Shown here: positions 18,601 to 26,666 of the stretch, piece after piece | Position numbering within the stretch: the stretch's first letter is position 1 | Layout of the letters: each line of letters begins with the position of its first letter | Source of the DNA: a virus | Virus record (IMG/VR): IMGVR_UViG_3300038441_001651 | Span: 1-64,000 of that record | Length of the DNA stretch: 64,000 nt | Strand: one strand, 5' to 3' | The notes under the pieces: generated by a model | Databases searched by the model: none | Told to the model about the DNA's origin: nothing | What the model saw: the letters and a program-made list of their open reading frames with translations, nothing else | Program-made: the position numbers and the translations under genes

Positions 18601-19864
18601 CTTCAACAGCGCGCACTGGATCATAAGTCGCGGACTCGGTGTCGGCGAGCGACGAAACATCGCCAGACTCAACAGCAGAGGTAAAGGCTTCTTCTACCGA
18701 GGCACGATTCTTGGCCCGGGCAGGTTCAGCACCGCCAAGTTCGGCGGACAGCTGGAAGTTACCGCCAACCAGTGCACCAATGGTGGCACCTTCGACAATT
18801 TCTTCCAGAGTTGGGTCACCCAGCTTGGCTCGCGCTTCAGCATAGGTTTGGTAGCCTTCAGTGATGCCTTCTTTGGCGGCAGCGCCACCAACAGCACCAG
18901 CGCGGCTCATTGCACCGCGAGCATTACCCGAACCTGCAGCACGCATGCTGCGTAGTACAGAGGCATCACCCACCAGTTCGGCAGCAGCTGCGGATGCAGC
19001 GAATGCACCCATTTCAGTACGCTGGCTTGCGTCGGGGATCTGACCGTCGTTGTTCAGGTAGTACTCTTGCAGGCCTTCGCGGTATAGGTCAGCACCGTAA
19101 CCGGCGTTGGTACCTACCAGCAAAGCAGGGTTTACAGCGGCAGCTGCCAGCTGTGGGATGTTCTCGACGGTGTACTCAGCAACCGCTTGTGGCGATTGCA
19201 GGCCGGTGGCCAGGGCATTACCTGCAGTTTTCAGGATGCCTTTGGCACCGGTCAGCAAACCATCAACGATCTCACCATCTTCCAGCTGATAGCGGGCATC
19301 ACGCAGTTGCGCAACACCATCAGCAGTTTCACGACGAATATCACGGCTCAGGGTATCCCGGGCAGTGTTGTCGACGATGCTGGAAATGTCGAAGAAGTCA
19401 GCCACATCTTGGCCAACTTTCTGCAGACCTTGGGCACCTTGCAGGCGCTCCATGAAGGTTTGCGGGATACCGTCGTCACCGGGTGCTTGTTGCGCCAGGA
19501 GAGCCAGGTCATTTTCGTTTTCAGTGCCGGCCATCCAGCGGTTGTACGCCTGCACCTGCTCTTCCGGTACGGAAGCCAAGGCACCAGAGGAAATGGCGTC
19601 AATTGGCAGGGTTGCCAGGTTACCGGCCAGGCGGCTTGCGCCAGAAACCAAGGAAGCACCGAGGTTGGCCGCACGGCCAATGGTGTCGTCAGCGTCGTAG
19701 CCCATTTTTTCAATCAGCGCCTGCTTCTTCTGTTCAGAAGCTACAGCTACCTGGGCAGATTTCTGCTCGGTATCAAAAAGGGGGCGGAAGCCCCCAGTTT
19801 GTGCTGTAGGCAGGCCGGCTGGGAACAATTGGTCGAAACCGTAGTTCTCGTCACCGTTTGCCAT
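9692..19864 (-). CDS. Virion-encapsulated RNA polymerase (N4 gp50-like)
   Basis: Giant 3,390-residue protein, the hallmark of N4-like phages. It is packaged in the capsid, injected with the DNA and transcribes early genes from hairpin promoters on single-stranded or supercoiled template. T7-type catalytic motifs occur in order: motif A EVDGVTNGP with D1376; motif B R1471 and K1475, then F1483-G1484 (the same spacing as T7 R627, K631, Y639-G640); motif C NVHDALGV with H1745-D1746. About 1,100 N-terminal and 1,400 C-terminal residues flank the polymerase; the N-terminal part has coiled-coil and a Pro-Ala-Glu linker near 780-850. First gene of the virion block by position, likely last transcribed. 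Confidence 0.96.
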   Translation of the reverse strand: MANGDENYGFDQLFPAGLPTAQTGGFRPLFDTEQKSAQVAVASEQKKQALIEKMGYDADDTIGRAANLGASLVSGASRLAGNLATLPIDAISSGALASVPEEQVQAYNRWMAGTENENDLALLAQQAPGDDGIPQTFMERLQGAQGLQKVGQDVADFFDISSIVDNTARDTLSRDIRRETADGVAQLRDARYQLEDGEIVDGLLTGAKGILKTAGNALATGLQSPQAVAEYTVENIPQLAAAAVNPALLVGTNAGYGADLYREGLQEYYLNNDGQIPDASQRTEMGAFAASAAAAELVGDASVLRSMRAAGSGNARGAMSRAGAVGGAAAKEGITEGYQTYAEARAKLGDPTLEEIVEGATIGALVGGNFQLSAELGGAEPARAKNRASVEEAFTSAVESGDVSSLADTESATYDPVRAVEALHQMSLNEGADVAANLAQADEIQQNLTADLSSVQARLDNTSPERVAQIGELISQMEAAGVDQAEVADMREIHEAVSSYTPEQRKADEAELARLQSQLDAVQQAGERLRVDTSPEPAAVEAMANEAQTGDVQAADRLLTLTMTNPEAVDTQVADALAQSEALSVGQRTAMRLFSEAQVAANALKGLTGVRSDIATGGDGFKGIPQYRNAIRMALANGNEDAARSQVDGIRAFAASRVSKLDAITTAYEQVKGTNKSINIVRNEQGEWGPTDLKGQALKARGGLVVDARSFRLRDGVAAEADVLAKTAAAFEALVNAAPTPAAAPVVQSGDFEQGEVIVPATEAVAEPAVESAQVAPAVEETAAPAADQEAAVVPEEAPAQVEQADSATDRAAGKLTAIGEQTGVAVTADNYTSVNLVSELFSQESGNDTDASLRPLVAVKDFASAIKAGEATVQDFLDQKDPLSGPQTAALNAFFNFAQYSAQAVRKQFRVTATRAKRPDFFYRDMAQFLQNADGQIDENLATAVSFGIFSWANENATQLRNSDEAINAILLKDLDDEVSPAAYQTLSLIGTRESVLASQLGGRIAQALGLRPNQQGTNAELSKLEASVGARALAAMVELGILERKQLADTTLQALMNSGEKGNPRVTHTFYSVVSQEVNGKREPAPIVKRIRERSTGSQSVLARLMSVETKGVEPSYTPVKFNQQFAKRTGQAIPKGLVEILDKEGAKAHVVRQNMWHVWGRLSKQALYAMGGVVSTTDTPTHVENLASREAKNDGLIQQIDNFDAFVNTMASDPSTNGLEQELFFGRSVWKPQRVGLTANVVNPQTSKIHRHMLAMAGWNADVVLADKASMDNFKLRVMEAFGKKTEANTTSVVLAGYDAMISAPVIQDGINALVDVLRDSDTPTNEEAIVAAVKAAGENFHSFDALVSLAEQRIAEQDGKPSFTTAMMGEVDGVTNGPMLSLLMLGAKGYDTLNQGGFFQLGQLNKDGEQLVQFNDYKAMGNLDLYESSIAGALNNLVGRNTNMLDAMQVITGQLKNDDNTVTSKGRNIIKKPLTALMFGSNPTTAVQGMADAFIDATYDSIERAAAARDNEATKKLLTAVNVLLVNKKLALDTQMGYERALETKLSDVQKNALKKSFYELLGQPTEAALGDTYATFIARRNVINQTAQMSFEIFNAVRDGVIEHVEANSGEVARNTAGNAIRTLTKGQQAEVDAILGDMAPILQTAMSSAAGQREAGMYMAKTQRKLDSSLPFEQEVAFGDMVNTIAPDGTMNGIGSSRVSSTRTVEIDPGVMPFITSIHSSDSAIASAVYGTMEALNVHDALGVDLNNVAKVGQELNKATYNTMLNYSSATAMATMFDEVLQGAARVMQNPALAARIQPKLREKAIERAKRKRGSVYDQVVAIRETARQADTDKLEILAEMQAVGQYATDLGSYVVTPEDRAAAVTKLKEVGSTFNPAAEAIAEQLDVAAAVDPAVYQPGQSAVLSNNSVTTLAPSTSLNTLASVEQTPQVEQVIDSMVSGNRTLADAVQILPENQAAEVVEAVRAATVGKVSVWGQLGAPVVQSDVNLVQLLSQNKLSAHNLIDALVEYVQDPFQRTVLKMARKGIPSNMPVTYVTAETGPEGAFGEGVDKSRGWFAQRNGSSALFIKSPEFVESGITPELLTHELVHAALANLVDTHEGKNTAIGRAVADLEAIRAKAAEHIGNNGALSAQFRNATSNVHELLAWGLTNQAFQRDVLAQIQVEQRNRSFLDGLKSFIGKLTTMLFGDNKPANNNGLANLVANSAALFQEAAAVRDARASRTHKYEDAVDHVNAMTAEQVFEELGNLPGTKASGAHVAYLKDLLTSVTEPIYGPYGAFKEQASANRAITPMDVFLKASATGKLPFSSDAVASQFILSQQEAFVLESVEATVTHALNAKETVFIRQGLENLYKEAKATLKPANFLQGEWSTATQAEKDIAQAKYDLIFRPAAPVAGKSNHLARFAALGLASAEVRHVLGFSTANQEVELKSLPWASRLTELFRRLMTRLASLATHVTPGMAGNVALSTLVEQLVDIEAKRKARVADRRLGLMDQAEAYITGGAGTVREKLDALGQSKMLRNSRIPGARAASVALSTLAGDRLDDVLDHVTKVRDASLRNRHGLAMGLLTEWRGNYDSRNLATELFKGAKAIEQERKAVIENTVSAVNAAFNNGGQDLTQPQRDAMTKVLLRTNAQAIVAAKGVAGLRDLMEDRSAMAAYRTELENQVAALTGFSQYMISQTKDLAYHKVVGGSTSANLMLSTRNIAAMYGTKKAGQANAVAADLVPVLDQLMAVYGIEYSADTDVNHAKQVLRTEMNRQDDGNGIDFLLKLHKGLQEKSTDDLFNGTEALQQSGYVPEIHDNKIEVLLVEAKDVEAHVRAGFTVGSRLQMDPNVKALKGGNRVLMTRRGAGQMGILTGALSFTGMQAKGSSPVTEALNMMQGTQTTSVAMRQQIAQAKAQAIDELFTRGANYDPRKATGGHMAPTLAPDGRIADYRHLMIEHNRDVLLDRDNSMDQVMGVLAGQIVDKVSSANQNADVVRSLYDQYKADYTKRPASYLRVSADSADSQIAEMYRLLPESTKREIKKVWKDDAMYVPADQLDLILGYRKFSLTNAFQVLPADRNLMEKVLTGITEAMFGAKAALRVGQAEDIMQALVKEMKDILVIKNVLTLAGNIMSNMTLLAWEGVPLRDAAQYHAVAIKGALDYRKDSKRAMQLQQALDIGYFPDRAPAEQELVELRDRLARNPIKPLIDAGLMPTIVEDVEVDDDRYTYKAQFERKLDRFTSQVPAWVRTVGKQVYMTHDTATYKFLSQTTQLSDLVARYALYQHATTRVKDPLSHADALKLAEESFVNYDLPSHRTLQYLNDMGLVMFTKYYLRIQKVIMRLVREHPARGLMLGVADNFFSGLQSVMDSNWLNKIGNNPMQDGALGFIGSLKELPAIKML

Positions 19865-19876
19865 AGTTGATGTCTC

Positions 19877-21145
19877 CTATCGAAGTTTTCGGTCCTCGTC
19901 CGCTTCTGGCAGGAGACCTGGGCTATTTTGCTGAGCACCAGCAGGTTTATTGCCTGCCAGCTCGGCGAGTGCTGCAACGATACCAGAAGTGTCCAGCGCA
20001 GAGCTAGACCCGATCTGCGTTTTCGCCCGTTTAAGAGTTTGCATCACATTGTTGGCTTGGCCCCGAATTTCCTGGGCTGCCTCAGCTTTTGCACGGTTTG
20101 CCGCACCGGCATTACCCGATAGGATATCGCGGAAGTGATCTTCGATATCGGTGGCCGGGTTGTCGGTGATCCACCACTTCCCTTTGATGGCTTGCAGTTC
20201 CTGTTGCAGAAGCGCCGGCGGTACCTTGATCTTGGTGCCGTCATCCAAGGTGACACCGGAACTCAGCATCTCGGTGACCTTCTTGGTCATCTGACGGCGG
20301 TCGGTAGTGTTACCGTTCAGCCACGAGTCGAATTCACCTTTCGGAAGGTCTGCCAGCAGAGCCTGTGCATCTTTACCTGGATCAGTCGACACATTGGCCC
20401 ATTCGTTACCGGCCAAGCGGGTATTCAGGATAGTCTTGGCTTGTTCCGCAGCGTCATCCAGGATACGCGCCCCATTACGGAAGTTACGTTCTTCCTGAGC
20501 GTTCGTCATGTTGATCTTACGCAGTGCTCGGTTTTCCGCAGCAGCCGCCATGGATTCCTGGAACTGTGCAATCTGCCGGGTTTCTGCACGGTTCTGCCGT
20601 TGCTGATCTTCAGCGGCGTATTCCCGGCGAGTCTTGGCATCCAGCACGCTCATCAGCGACTGGGCGACCTTGCCTTCGTCAAGGAACTCAGTGTCTGCCA
20701 GCAGCTTCTGGACGCCAGCCATATCACCGGCTTGTGCCATTTGCAGACCTTGGTCAACCAGGGTCCGTTGATCCCGCTCGGTTTGCTGGTCCTCGAACTG
20801 GTTGGCCACCAGGGTACGGCGCTGGTTGTCGGTCACCCGGGAATCAATGGCCCCGCGGGTAGCATCACGATCAATCAGTGCACCGAACTCTTGGCGCATG
20901 GCTTCCAAGCCTGCACGTTGAGTCGGGTCGGACAAGTCAGCCGTCTGCACAGCATCCAGGTACTGTGCGGTGTTGTTCGCACGCTGGGCCACGAACTGTT
21001 GCTGTTGTTGCTTCTGGTTTTGCTGGATCAAGCCAGCTACTGCCTGAAGCCCCTGGTTGAATTGCTGTTGGCCCATATTGAGCAGGCCCGGGGCAGAACC
21101 AACCCCGGAGCCTCCAACGTTACGCCAAGTGATTGGTTCTGCCAT
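19877..21145 (-). CDS. Virion protein (N4 gp51-like)
   Basis: A 422-residue protein in the N4 gp51 slot immediately upstream of the vRNAP gene. It is Gln- and Ala-rich with long helical stretches (FNQGLQAVAGLIQQNQKQQQQQ, about residues 30-50), typical of proteins ejected with the DNA or lining the internal core. No enzymatic motif is seen. It ends 13 bases before vRNAP starts, so the two are co-expressed and may be packaged together. Role inferred from synteny. Confidence 0.7.
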   Translation of the reverse strand: MAEPITWRNVGGSGVGSAPGLLNMGQQQFNQGLQAVAGLIQQNQKQQQQQFVAQRANNTAQYLDAVQTADLSDPTQRAGLEAMRQEFGALIDRDATRGAIDSRVTDNQRRTLVANQFEDQQTERDQRTLVDQGLQMAQAGDMAGVQKLLADTEFLDEGKVAQSLMSVLDAKTRREYAAEDQQRQNRAETRQIAQFQESMAAAAENRALRKINMTNAQEERNFRNGARILDDAAEQAKTILNTRLAGNEWANVSTDPGKDAQALLADLPKGEFDSWLNGNTTDRRQMTKKVTEMLSSGVTLDDGTKIKVPPALLQQELQAIKGKWWITDNPATDIEDHFRDILSGNAGAANRAKAEAAQEIRGQANNVMQTLKRAKTQIGSSSALDTSGIVAALAELAGNKPAGAQQNSPGLLPEADEDRKLR

Positions 21146-21148
21146 GGC

Positions 21149-21625
21149 TTACACCCGATTCTTGTTCATGTAGTCTTCGACCGACTGGTACGCCGTCGGG
21201 TTCGAGGCAACACGGGCACGCTGACGATCTTCCAGCGCGGTGTTGGTGGTTTTGCGTTGGGCGTCGAAGTTCAGGTCGAATTGGCGGCGAGCCTCTTTGA
21301 ACTGATCCTTGGCCAGACCCACAGCCTGCCGGCCCTGCATTGCACCGAATAGCGCCTGGCCCAAACCAAGGGCAATAGGCACCCAGCCTTGAGTGCCTAC
21401 ACCGGTCTTGGTGTTGATGCCACCGAACATGCTGTTGGCGCTGAACAGGCCGCCACCTTGGGAGCCGCCACCACCGAACATGTTGCTTAGCCAGTTTCCG
21501 CCGATAGGGGAGAAACCGCCCAGGCCTGCCATCTGTGTCGAAGGTGCGCCCAAGGTTTGGCTGTTATAGCCGCCGCCCGAACCACCCAGACCGAAATTGA
21601 AATTAAGCGGTTCCAATTCGTCCAT
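21149..21625 (-). CDS. Gly-rich virion protein (N4 gp52-like)
   Basis: A 158-residue protein in the gp52 slot. The N-terminal half is Gly-rich and low complexity (FGLGGSGGGYNS, FGGGGSQGGGLFS), followed by a small hydrophobic patch (WVPIALGLGQALFGAMQG) and a helical basic C-terminal half. A proline-poor glycine-rich lead and amphipathic helix fit a structural or ejected virion component. Its start overlaps the end of the gp53-like gene by 23 bases. Confidence 0.7.
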   Translation of the reverse strand: MDELEPLNFNFGLGGSGGGYNSQTLGAPSTQMAGLGGFSPIGGNWLSNMFGGGGSQGGGLFSANSMFGGINTKTGVGTQGWVPIALGLGQALFGAMQGRQAVGLAKDQFKEARRQFDLNFDAQRKTTNTALEDRQRARVASNPTAYQSVEDYMNKNRV

Positions 21626-23894
21626 CGTTAAAATCCTCTTCTACGTTTTTGAGTTTAGGCAACTGCAGCATAGTATCCACGTAAAACTCCGGGATACTGA
21701 GAGCAGCTACGCCGATGTTACCAGAAGCCACCGTACGGTCGTACATTTGCGTCGGAGTCTCGCCAAGTACGATCATCGGGATCAACTTCGACGATTGCAC
21801 ACCACCAACTTCAGATAGGTCCATAAGTAGCCCTGTCTGGTCCTGGATATCCATCAGCTTATCCATTTCCTGCTGTGCCCAGGTCTGGAAGCCAACAATA
21901 TCACCCGTCAATGAGTCAATCTCGTTTTGCAGGTCGGCGGCGTCCTGTGTAAACGATTCCTGGGCCAAGCCTGCACCCGACTGCAGCAATGGTGTGGCCC
22001 AGTCAGCTTCTACCTGCATACCGTACAGGGACGCTGCGATAGCTGCGATAGCTGCGAGGAACGCCAGCTTTGGACCGAGTGCTTTGACAAACAGCTTGTA
22101 CACTACCGAAACCAGCAAGCCCTTGATTATGATCGACAAAACCGTGATCGCCACCGCGGTCGCACTGATCGCGGCGGCTGCCACAATTGATTGCCATGCG
22201 GCCCCCCAGGTCCAGATGGTGATCACGATTGCGATGACGATGAGCACGATCTTAAACCAGCCAGATTGATACCAACGGGTCTTCGTGACGATGACCGTGT
22301 TCACCATGAGCCGCATGAAGCGACACAGGGCTTGTTCCTGATCGGGCACGCCCAAAGTGCGCATGATGGACATGTCCACCGGGATCAAAAGATCTTCCGA
22401 GTCAGCGCCGGCAGCAAACCCTTTCTTGCGGTGCACCTCGTAGTTCACCCGCATGTTGTAGACGTGCAGTTCCTCGTACATGGAATCCAGCACCTGGTAG
22501 CGGTAGATCCACGTCGGGACGGTGATGACCACCTCTTCCCAGCCCACACCGGAGCGGGTCTGCGTGTTGTACCGGTGAGCCTTCTGCTCAACCAGCTTGT
22601 ACTCACTGGTGTACTCACCCTTCTTACCAATCTTGCCGCCCATGCGCTTTTTGTCGATACCGGAGTACTGGAATGACATCGCAAAGCGGTTATCCGCAAT
22701 GTGCTGCACCTGAGATGGGGATGTGGTGTAAGTGTCCAGCTTCCCAGCTAAACCATTGGCAAAAGCAGATTCGCCAACACTGTTGCTGTATAGCGAGTTG
22801 AAATGCTTGTACAGGTACTCCAGGCAGGCCGGGTGCTTGTCTGCTGGGTTTGCCCCGAACATCAGGATGGTTTGCTCTACGTCGCTCACATCCGGGTCTT
22901 CGTGCACAGCATCCGACACGGTGTCGTAGGTCACCCCGATCATGTCGCACCACTTCTTCATCTTCTCCATGGTGAGCGGGGTTTCTTGGTCGTAAGCGTT
23001 GCGCCCCCCGTGGCGGAAGTAAGTCCAGGGGTAGTACTGACCAGTCCCGATGTTACCGAACTCGAATGCCCGGTCAATCAGCGGGTACGTGCCCGAGCCC
23101 TGCTGGTAGGTAAAGAAACCAGTACGCCCAGAAGCCGTGCGATAGCGGCACATGTGGAAGTCAGCTTCAGGGTCGACGTTACCCATAGATACGGTGATGC
23201 CGTGCTGGAAGAACACCTTCTGATCGTTTTCGTAGATGTACGTGATGGTCACATAGTCTTCGGTCGCAACCATGCTCACTTCATACGGTGTTGGTGAGGC
23301 GTACTTGCCGATGCCCATCAAAGTGTTGAAGGGTGCGTCAGGGCGATAACCTGATGTCGGCGACGGGCCTAGTTGCACGAGCATGCCCATGTCGTGGGAC
23401 TCAACCATCCAATCGTAGTCTTCCTGCATGTAGGTGGCCTGGATGTCCGTTAGGTACACCGGATACCCATACTGCGGGCTGACCCCGGTTAGCTCGTTGG
23501 TTTGCGAATTATAGCCCATGGCATCGTGGCAATATTGCCAGCCAAAGTGCGAAGAGTTGAGCGGCCCCATGATGTAGTACTCAGGGGTGATCGGCTCGCC
23601 GATATTCGCCTCAATTGCAGCATAGACTTCCTGCTCGGCGGTTTTCACCGTCTTGACATCTGCGCCTGGAAAGCCGGGTGGATAACCGACACTCTTCAGG
23701 TAGTTATACCCGTTGGCTGAGTTAATGCCGATAGAACCGGCCACGCTTTCAAGCATGTTCTCGACAAGCTGGTCTTCCTCCAGAATACCCCGGATCAATC
23801 CATTGGCCGCGCTGTTCGGGATCTGTTTTTCCTCAAACACAGGCTGGATCGTTACGTTTACCGTGTATTTCTTCTTGCTGCTGAAAAGGCCCAT
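21603..23894 (-). CDS. Large virion protein with hydrophobic domain (N4 gp53-like)
   Basis: A 763-residue protein starting MGLFSSKKK; ATG 23894 was chosen because GGAG lies six bases upstream. The first 500 residues look like a folded beta-rich structural domain. Residues of roughly 545-640 hold several hydrophobic spans (IVLIVIAIVITIWTWGAA, AIAAIAASLYG), unusual for a capsid protein and suggesting insertion into the host membrane during DNA ejection. The C-terminus is helical. Position matches N4 gp53. Function is inferred; membrane segments are seen directly. Confidence 0.7.
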   Translation of the reverse strand: MGLFSSKKKYTVNVTIQPVFEEKQIPNSAANGLIRGILEEDQLVENMLESVAGSIGINSANGYNYLKSVGYPPGFPGADVKTVKTAEQEVYAAIEANIGEPITPEYYIMGPLNSSHFGWQYCHDAMGYNSQTNELTGVSPQYGYPVYLTDIQATYMQEDYDWMVESHDMGMLVQLGPSPTSGYRPDAPFNTLMGIGKYASPTPYEVSMVATEDYVTITYIYENDQKVFFQHGITVSMGNVDPEADFHMCRYRTASGRTGFFTYQQGSGTYPLIDRAFEFGNIGTGQYYPWTYFRHGGRNAYDQETPLTMEKMKKWCDMIGVTYDTVSDAVHEDPDVSDVEQTILMFGANPADKHPACLEYLYKHFNSLYSNSVGESAFANGLAGKLDTYTTSPSQVQHIADNRFAMSFQYSGIDKKRMGGKIGKKGEYTSEYKLVEQKAHRYNTQTRSGVGWEEVVITVPTWIYRYQVLDSMYEELHVYNMRVNYEVHRKKGFAAGADSEDLLIPVDMSIMRTLGVPDQEQALCRFMRLMVNTVIVTKTRWYQSGWFKIVLIVIAIVITIWTWGAAWQSIVAAAAISATAVAITVLSIIIKGLLVSVVYKLFVKALGPKLAFLAAIAAIAASLYGMQVEADWATPLLQSGAGLAQESFTQDAADLQNEIDSLTGDIVGFQTWAQQEMDKLMDIQDQTGLLMDLSEVGGVQSSKLIPMIVLGETPTQMYDRTVASGNIGVAALSIPEFYVDTMLQLPKLKNVEEDFNDGRIGTA

Positions 23895-23907
23895 GAAATG
23901 CTCCAAT

Positions 23908-23931
23908 AAAAAAGGGAACCCGAAGGTTCCC
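23908..23931 (-). terminator. Intrinsic terminator, UUCG loop
   Basis: On the minus strand: GGGAACC, loop TTCG, GGTTCCC, then six T. It follows the gp54-like gene and precedes the gp53-like gene, so it should reduce transcription from the abundant capsid genes into the internal-protein and vRNAP genes. Confidence 0.9.
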
Positions 23932-23948
23932 TCAGTTTACCACGCTGT

Positions 23949-24683
23949 TTAGGCGTTAACGCCGTCCAGCATCTTGGCGACGGCACGCCCAACGTTAACA
24001 TCTGCCAGGCCGTTGGCCATGTCTGCCACGGTACCGGAGTCAGTGGTCCGGCGCACGTTCCAGGTGTCCGTCATCAGCTTGGCCGCTTTCTGTTCAGCAT
24101 CGCGCTTGAAGCCGTCGGTCTGCGCCTGGTACAGCAGTTTCTGCTTGCCGATGACCGAATCAGGTTCAACACCGAAGCCAGAGGTCTGAGCTTTCTCGGT
24201 TGCCGTCTTCTGGTTGGCCAATGCAGTTTGAGCCTTGGTTTGCTCCACTTGCTGCATGGTCAGATCGAACTGCGCCTTGAGTACGCATTCCTGTGCCTTG
24301 AGGTTCAACAGCTCCTGTTCAAGGTTCACCGTCTCCTGTTTGGTTTTCAGGACCTGGGCCTTGATCAGCTCGACGTTCTGCTGCTCGCGGTCGATCTCTT
24401 TCTGCGCCAGCTCGATCTGCTTCTCGGTCAGGCGTACCTGCGCTTCAACCAGCATTGCCCGGTTGGCCGCTTCATCTTTCTGCAACAGGAAGCTGGTGGC
24501 GTTGGACAGCACCGGCGTTAGCGAGTTGAGGTAGACATTGGCGTAGTCAGCTCCCCGGAGACGGTTCGCCTTGAACTCCAGCTCCAGGTGGCTGGTCATT
24601 GCCCGCATCAGTACGTCAAACGCACCGGTGCCGTCTACGGTAGCCGTGGTCAGGCTGTCCAGGGTAATCGGTGCGCTTGCCAT
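23949..24683 (-). CDS. Coiled-coil virion protein (N4 gp54-like)
   Basis: A 244-residue protein dominated by a long coiled coil from about residue 70 to 160 (repeated heptads rich in Q, K, E, L) with a short globular N-terminus and a helical C-terminus. The gene sits between the gp55-like gene and a strong terminator. In N4 the gp54 protein is a minor virion protein; a neck or ejection role fits the coiled coil but is inferred from position only. Confidence 0.7.
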   Translation of the reverse strand: MASAPITLDSLTTATVDGTGAFDVLMRAMTSHLELEFKANRLRGADYANVYLNSLTPVLSNATSFLLQKDEAANRAMLVEAQVRLTEKQIELAQKEIDREQQNVELIKAQVLKTKQETVNLEQELLNLKAQECVLKAQFDLTMQQVEQTKAQTALANQKTATEKAQTSGFGVEPDSVIGKQKLLYQAQTDGFKRDAEQKAAKLMTDTWNVRRTTDSGTVADMANGLADVNVGRAVAKMLDGVNA

Positions 24684-24689
24684 CGTGTG

Positions 24690-25391
24690 TTACTCCTGGG
24701 TACCGGCAGCCATGGCCTGGCGCTGGGCCAGATCTTTCAGCTCGCTCTTGGTCAGCGGCGGCAGTACGGCGATGTTGTAAGCTTTGACGCAGCGCGGGGT
24801 GACAACTTCAATGCCTGCACGGCCGGTCTTTTCGCGGTCGAAGACCATGAATTCTTTGGTCATCAGCTCGTCGTAGAGCACCTTCTCGATGTGCCATTCG
24901 CGGTTGAACGGGATGAAGCGCTGGACGGTGCCGAAGTTGCGGTTCGAGACGCAGAGTAGCTCGCCCTTGAGGTTCTTCTTGGCCGGGTCCATGCAGGACA
25001 CTTGCACGCGAACCAGGGCCAGAGCTTCACGCTTCAGGCGGTTGCGGCGAGCGCCTTCACTTTCATCGGCTGGCGCTGGTTTCTGGCCGGCAGCCAAAGC
25101 ATCAGCTAGCGACGGCATCTTGGTGGGCTCTACCGGGGACTTGATCTCACCGTCGTCGGTCGAAGGGGCCTGGGCAGGCGCAGTACCAGCAACAGGTTTT
25201 ACTTCAGCCGCACCTACAGCGTGCACCGCAGGCACAGGCTCGTGGGTGACAGGGCCGTCAGTGGATACAGCAGCATTGACGACTTCGCGTAGTTTCTCGA
25301 CACCCCAGCGGCCGTCTACGGCAATACCGAGCTTTTCAGCACGCGCTTTCAGGGAATCCAGTTCAGATGGGGTTTGCAGTTCTTCAGACAT
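24690..25391 (-). CDS. Virion-region protein (N4 gp55-like)
   Basis: A 233-residue protein. ATG 25391 is preceded by GGAG on the minus strand. The first 110 residues are acidic, Pro/Ala-rich and probably flexible after a short SAP-like helix pair (LDSLKARAEKLGIAVDGRWG). The C-terminal 110 residues are basic and folded (FIPFNREWHIEKVLYDELM). The SAP-like start could touch DNA. The gene is directly downstream of the major capsid gene across a terminator. No firm function. Confidence 0.65.
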   Translation of the reverse strand: MSEELQTPSELDSLKARAEKLGIAVDGRWGVEKLREVVNAAVSTDGPVTHEPVPAVHAVGAAEVKPVAGTAPAQAPSTDDGEIKSPVEPTKMPSLADALAAGQKPAPADESEGARRNRLKREALALVRVQVSCMDPAKKNLKGELLCVSNRNFGTVQRFIPFNREWHIEKVLYDELMTKEFMVFDREKTGRAGIEVVTPRCVKAYNIAVLPPLTKSELKDLAQRQAMAAGTQE

Positions 25392-25423
25392 TGCGTTTCT
25401 CCAGAAACGTTGTGGTGGTACCC

Positions 25424-25446
25424 AAAAGGGGAGCACTAGGCTCCCC
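25424..25446 (-). terminator. Intrinsic terminator after major capsid gene
   Basis: On the minus strand GGGGAGC, loop CTAGT, GCTCCCC, then TTTT. It lies just downstream of the capsid stop, which would keep capsid mRNA far more abundant than downstream genes. Confidence 0.85.
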
Positions 25447-25464
25447 GAATGGTATTGCTTGCCG

Positions 25465-26655
25465 TTACAGGCGCGCTACGGTCTTGATCAGACCGATACG
25501 CTCAGGACGCAGGGCCATGAAGCCGTAGTACCACTTAATGGCCATGAAGCCCATCTCGCCGTACGGATCCAGGCGGTCAGCAGTCTCGACGCCAGGCATC
25601 TTCTTGATGATCTTGAACTTGGTCGACTGGCCATCGGTCTGGAAACCAATGGTAGTGAACGAGCCCTGGCCGATGCAGAGCATCGGGAAAACATCATAGT
25701 TGGTGCCGTTGTCGTGGTTCGAAGCGTCGCCCGGCTCGATGGTCGCGCCAGCGCCGGCCCACTTCAGCATTTCAGGAACGATGATGACGCGGAATTCATC
25801 GATCTGGCCGATTTCACCGATCAGGGTTTCACCGCCGGCAGCGTACTTCTCGACCGAGATGAACGCAGGGTTGCCGTGCAGGTCCTTCATGGCCTTCAGG
25901 GTTGGGATCAGCTCGGAGCCACAGTGCAGCGGACGGGCGCCCGGGATGGTACGGGTGTCGGTCAGGCGGGTACCGTTGATCTGCGTGATGGTACGCGGAG
26001 TGCGGTTGTTGGTCAGCTGGATGCCCAGGCGCAGCAGGTCATCGTAGGTCACCAGGTCATCTTTGCCGATGGTGGCGTTCGAGGTTGCGTCACCGGCGTA
26101 GCGGATTACACCCGCGGCGTTGATGATGTCGATCTGCAGAGCCGCTTCGGACATCTGGTGTGCACCGTTCACCATTTCGCGGGTGATGTGCATGTCCAGC
26201 TCTTCGTCCGAGTCGAAGTCCAGGGATTCCTGGGTGAACTCGTCGTAGAAGCCGAACTTTTCCAGGGTGCCTTCCAGCTCGATACGGGTGAAGCCAACGC
26301 GGTTAACGCGGCCGCCGTGTTCGGTCAGGGTTGGCAGCTTGCCTGGGATCAGGCCGATGTCCTTGCTGGAACCATACAGGTTACCGTTGGCAATGACGGC
26401 GCCGTTGGCGTCGATGCCCTGGTCGTTGACGTTTCGGTCGTCGAGCAGTGGGATGTAGTGGAACTTGGTGATCTTCTTGCCCATGTGCTTCGGCATGACG
26501 GTAACGTCAGCGATCTGGGTGAAGAACTGTTCTTTACGCGCTTCGATCAGCGCTTGTTTCTGGTGAAATTCCTCGTAGGCCTGTGGGCCAATCGAAGAAG
26601 GGTTGCCAGGTGGGCTGTTGTAGGAAGCTGGGGTATACAGGTTTGGAGCTGCCAT
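25465..26655 (-). CDS. Major capsid protein (N4 gp56-like)
   Basis: A 396-residue protein matching the N4 gp56 major coat protein in length, position and character: N-terminal arm [13 protein letters not shown], then an acidic helix and HK97-fold-like body with the beta/helix mix and Gly-rich turns expected. It is placed between the scaffold-like gene and the gp55-like gene and is followed by a strong terminator, as expected for a product made in hundreds of copies. No cleavage site is evident at the N-terminus. Confidence 0.88.
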   Translation of the reverse strand: MAAPNLYTPASYNSPPGNPSSIGPQAYEEFHQKQALIEARKEQFFTQIADVTVMPKHMGKKITKFHYIPLLDDRNVNDQGIDANGAVIANGNLYGSSKDIGLIPGKLPTLTEHGGRVNRVGFTRIELEGTLEKFGFYDEFTQESLDFDSDEELDMHITREMVNGAHQMSEAALQIDIINAAGVIRYAGDATSNATIGKDDLVTYDDLLRLGIQLTNNRTPRTITQINGTRLTDTRTIPGARPLHCGSELIPTLKAMKDLHGNPAFISVEKYAAGGETLIGEIGQIDEFRVIIVPEMLKWAGAGATIEPGDASNHDNGTNYDVFPMLCIGQGSFTTIGFQTDGQSTKFKIIKKMPGVETADRLDPYGEMGFMAIKWYYGFMALRPERIGLIKTVARL

Positions 26656-26666
26656 GGTCTATTTCC

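Noticed and set aside
12482-18955. Very long plus-strand open frames (807 and 1,041 codons) opposite the vRNAP gene
   Set aside because: They are antisense shadows of a GC-rich coding sequence; no ribosome sites, and residue composition (His, Val, Gln-rich) is typical of reverse-frame translation. The minus-strand frame has clear polymerase motifs.
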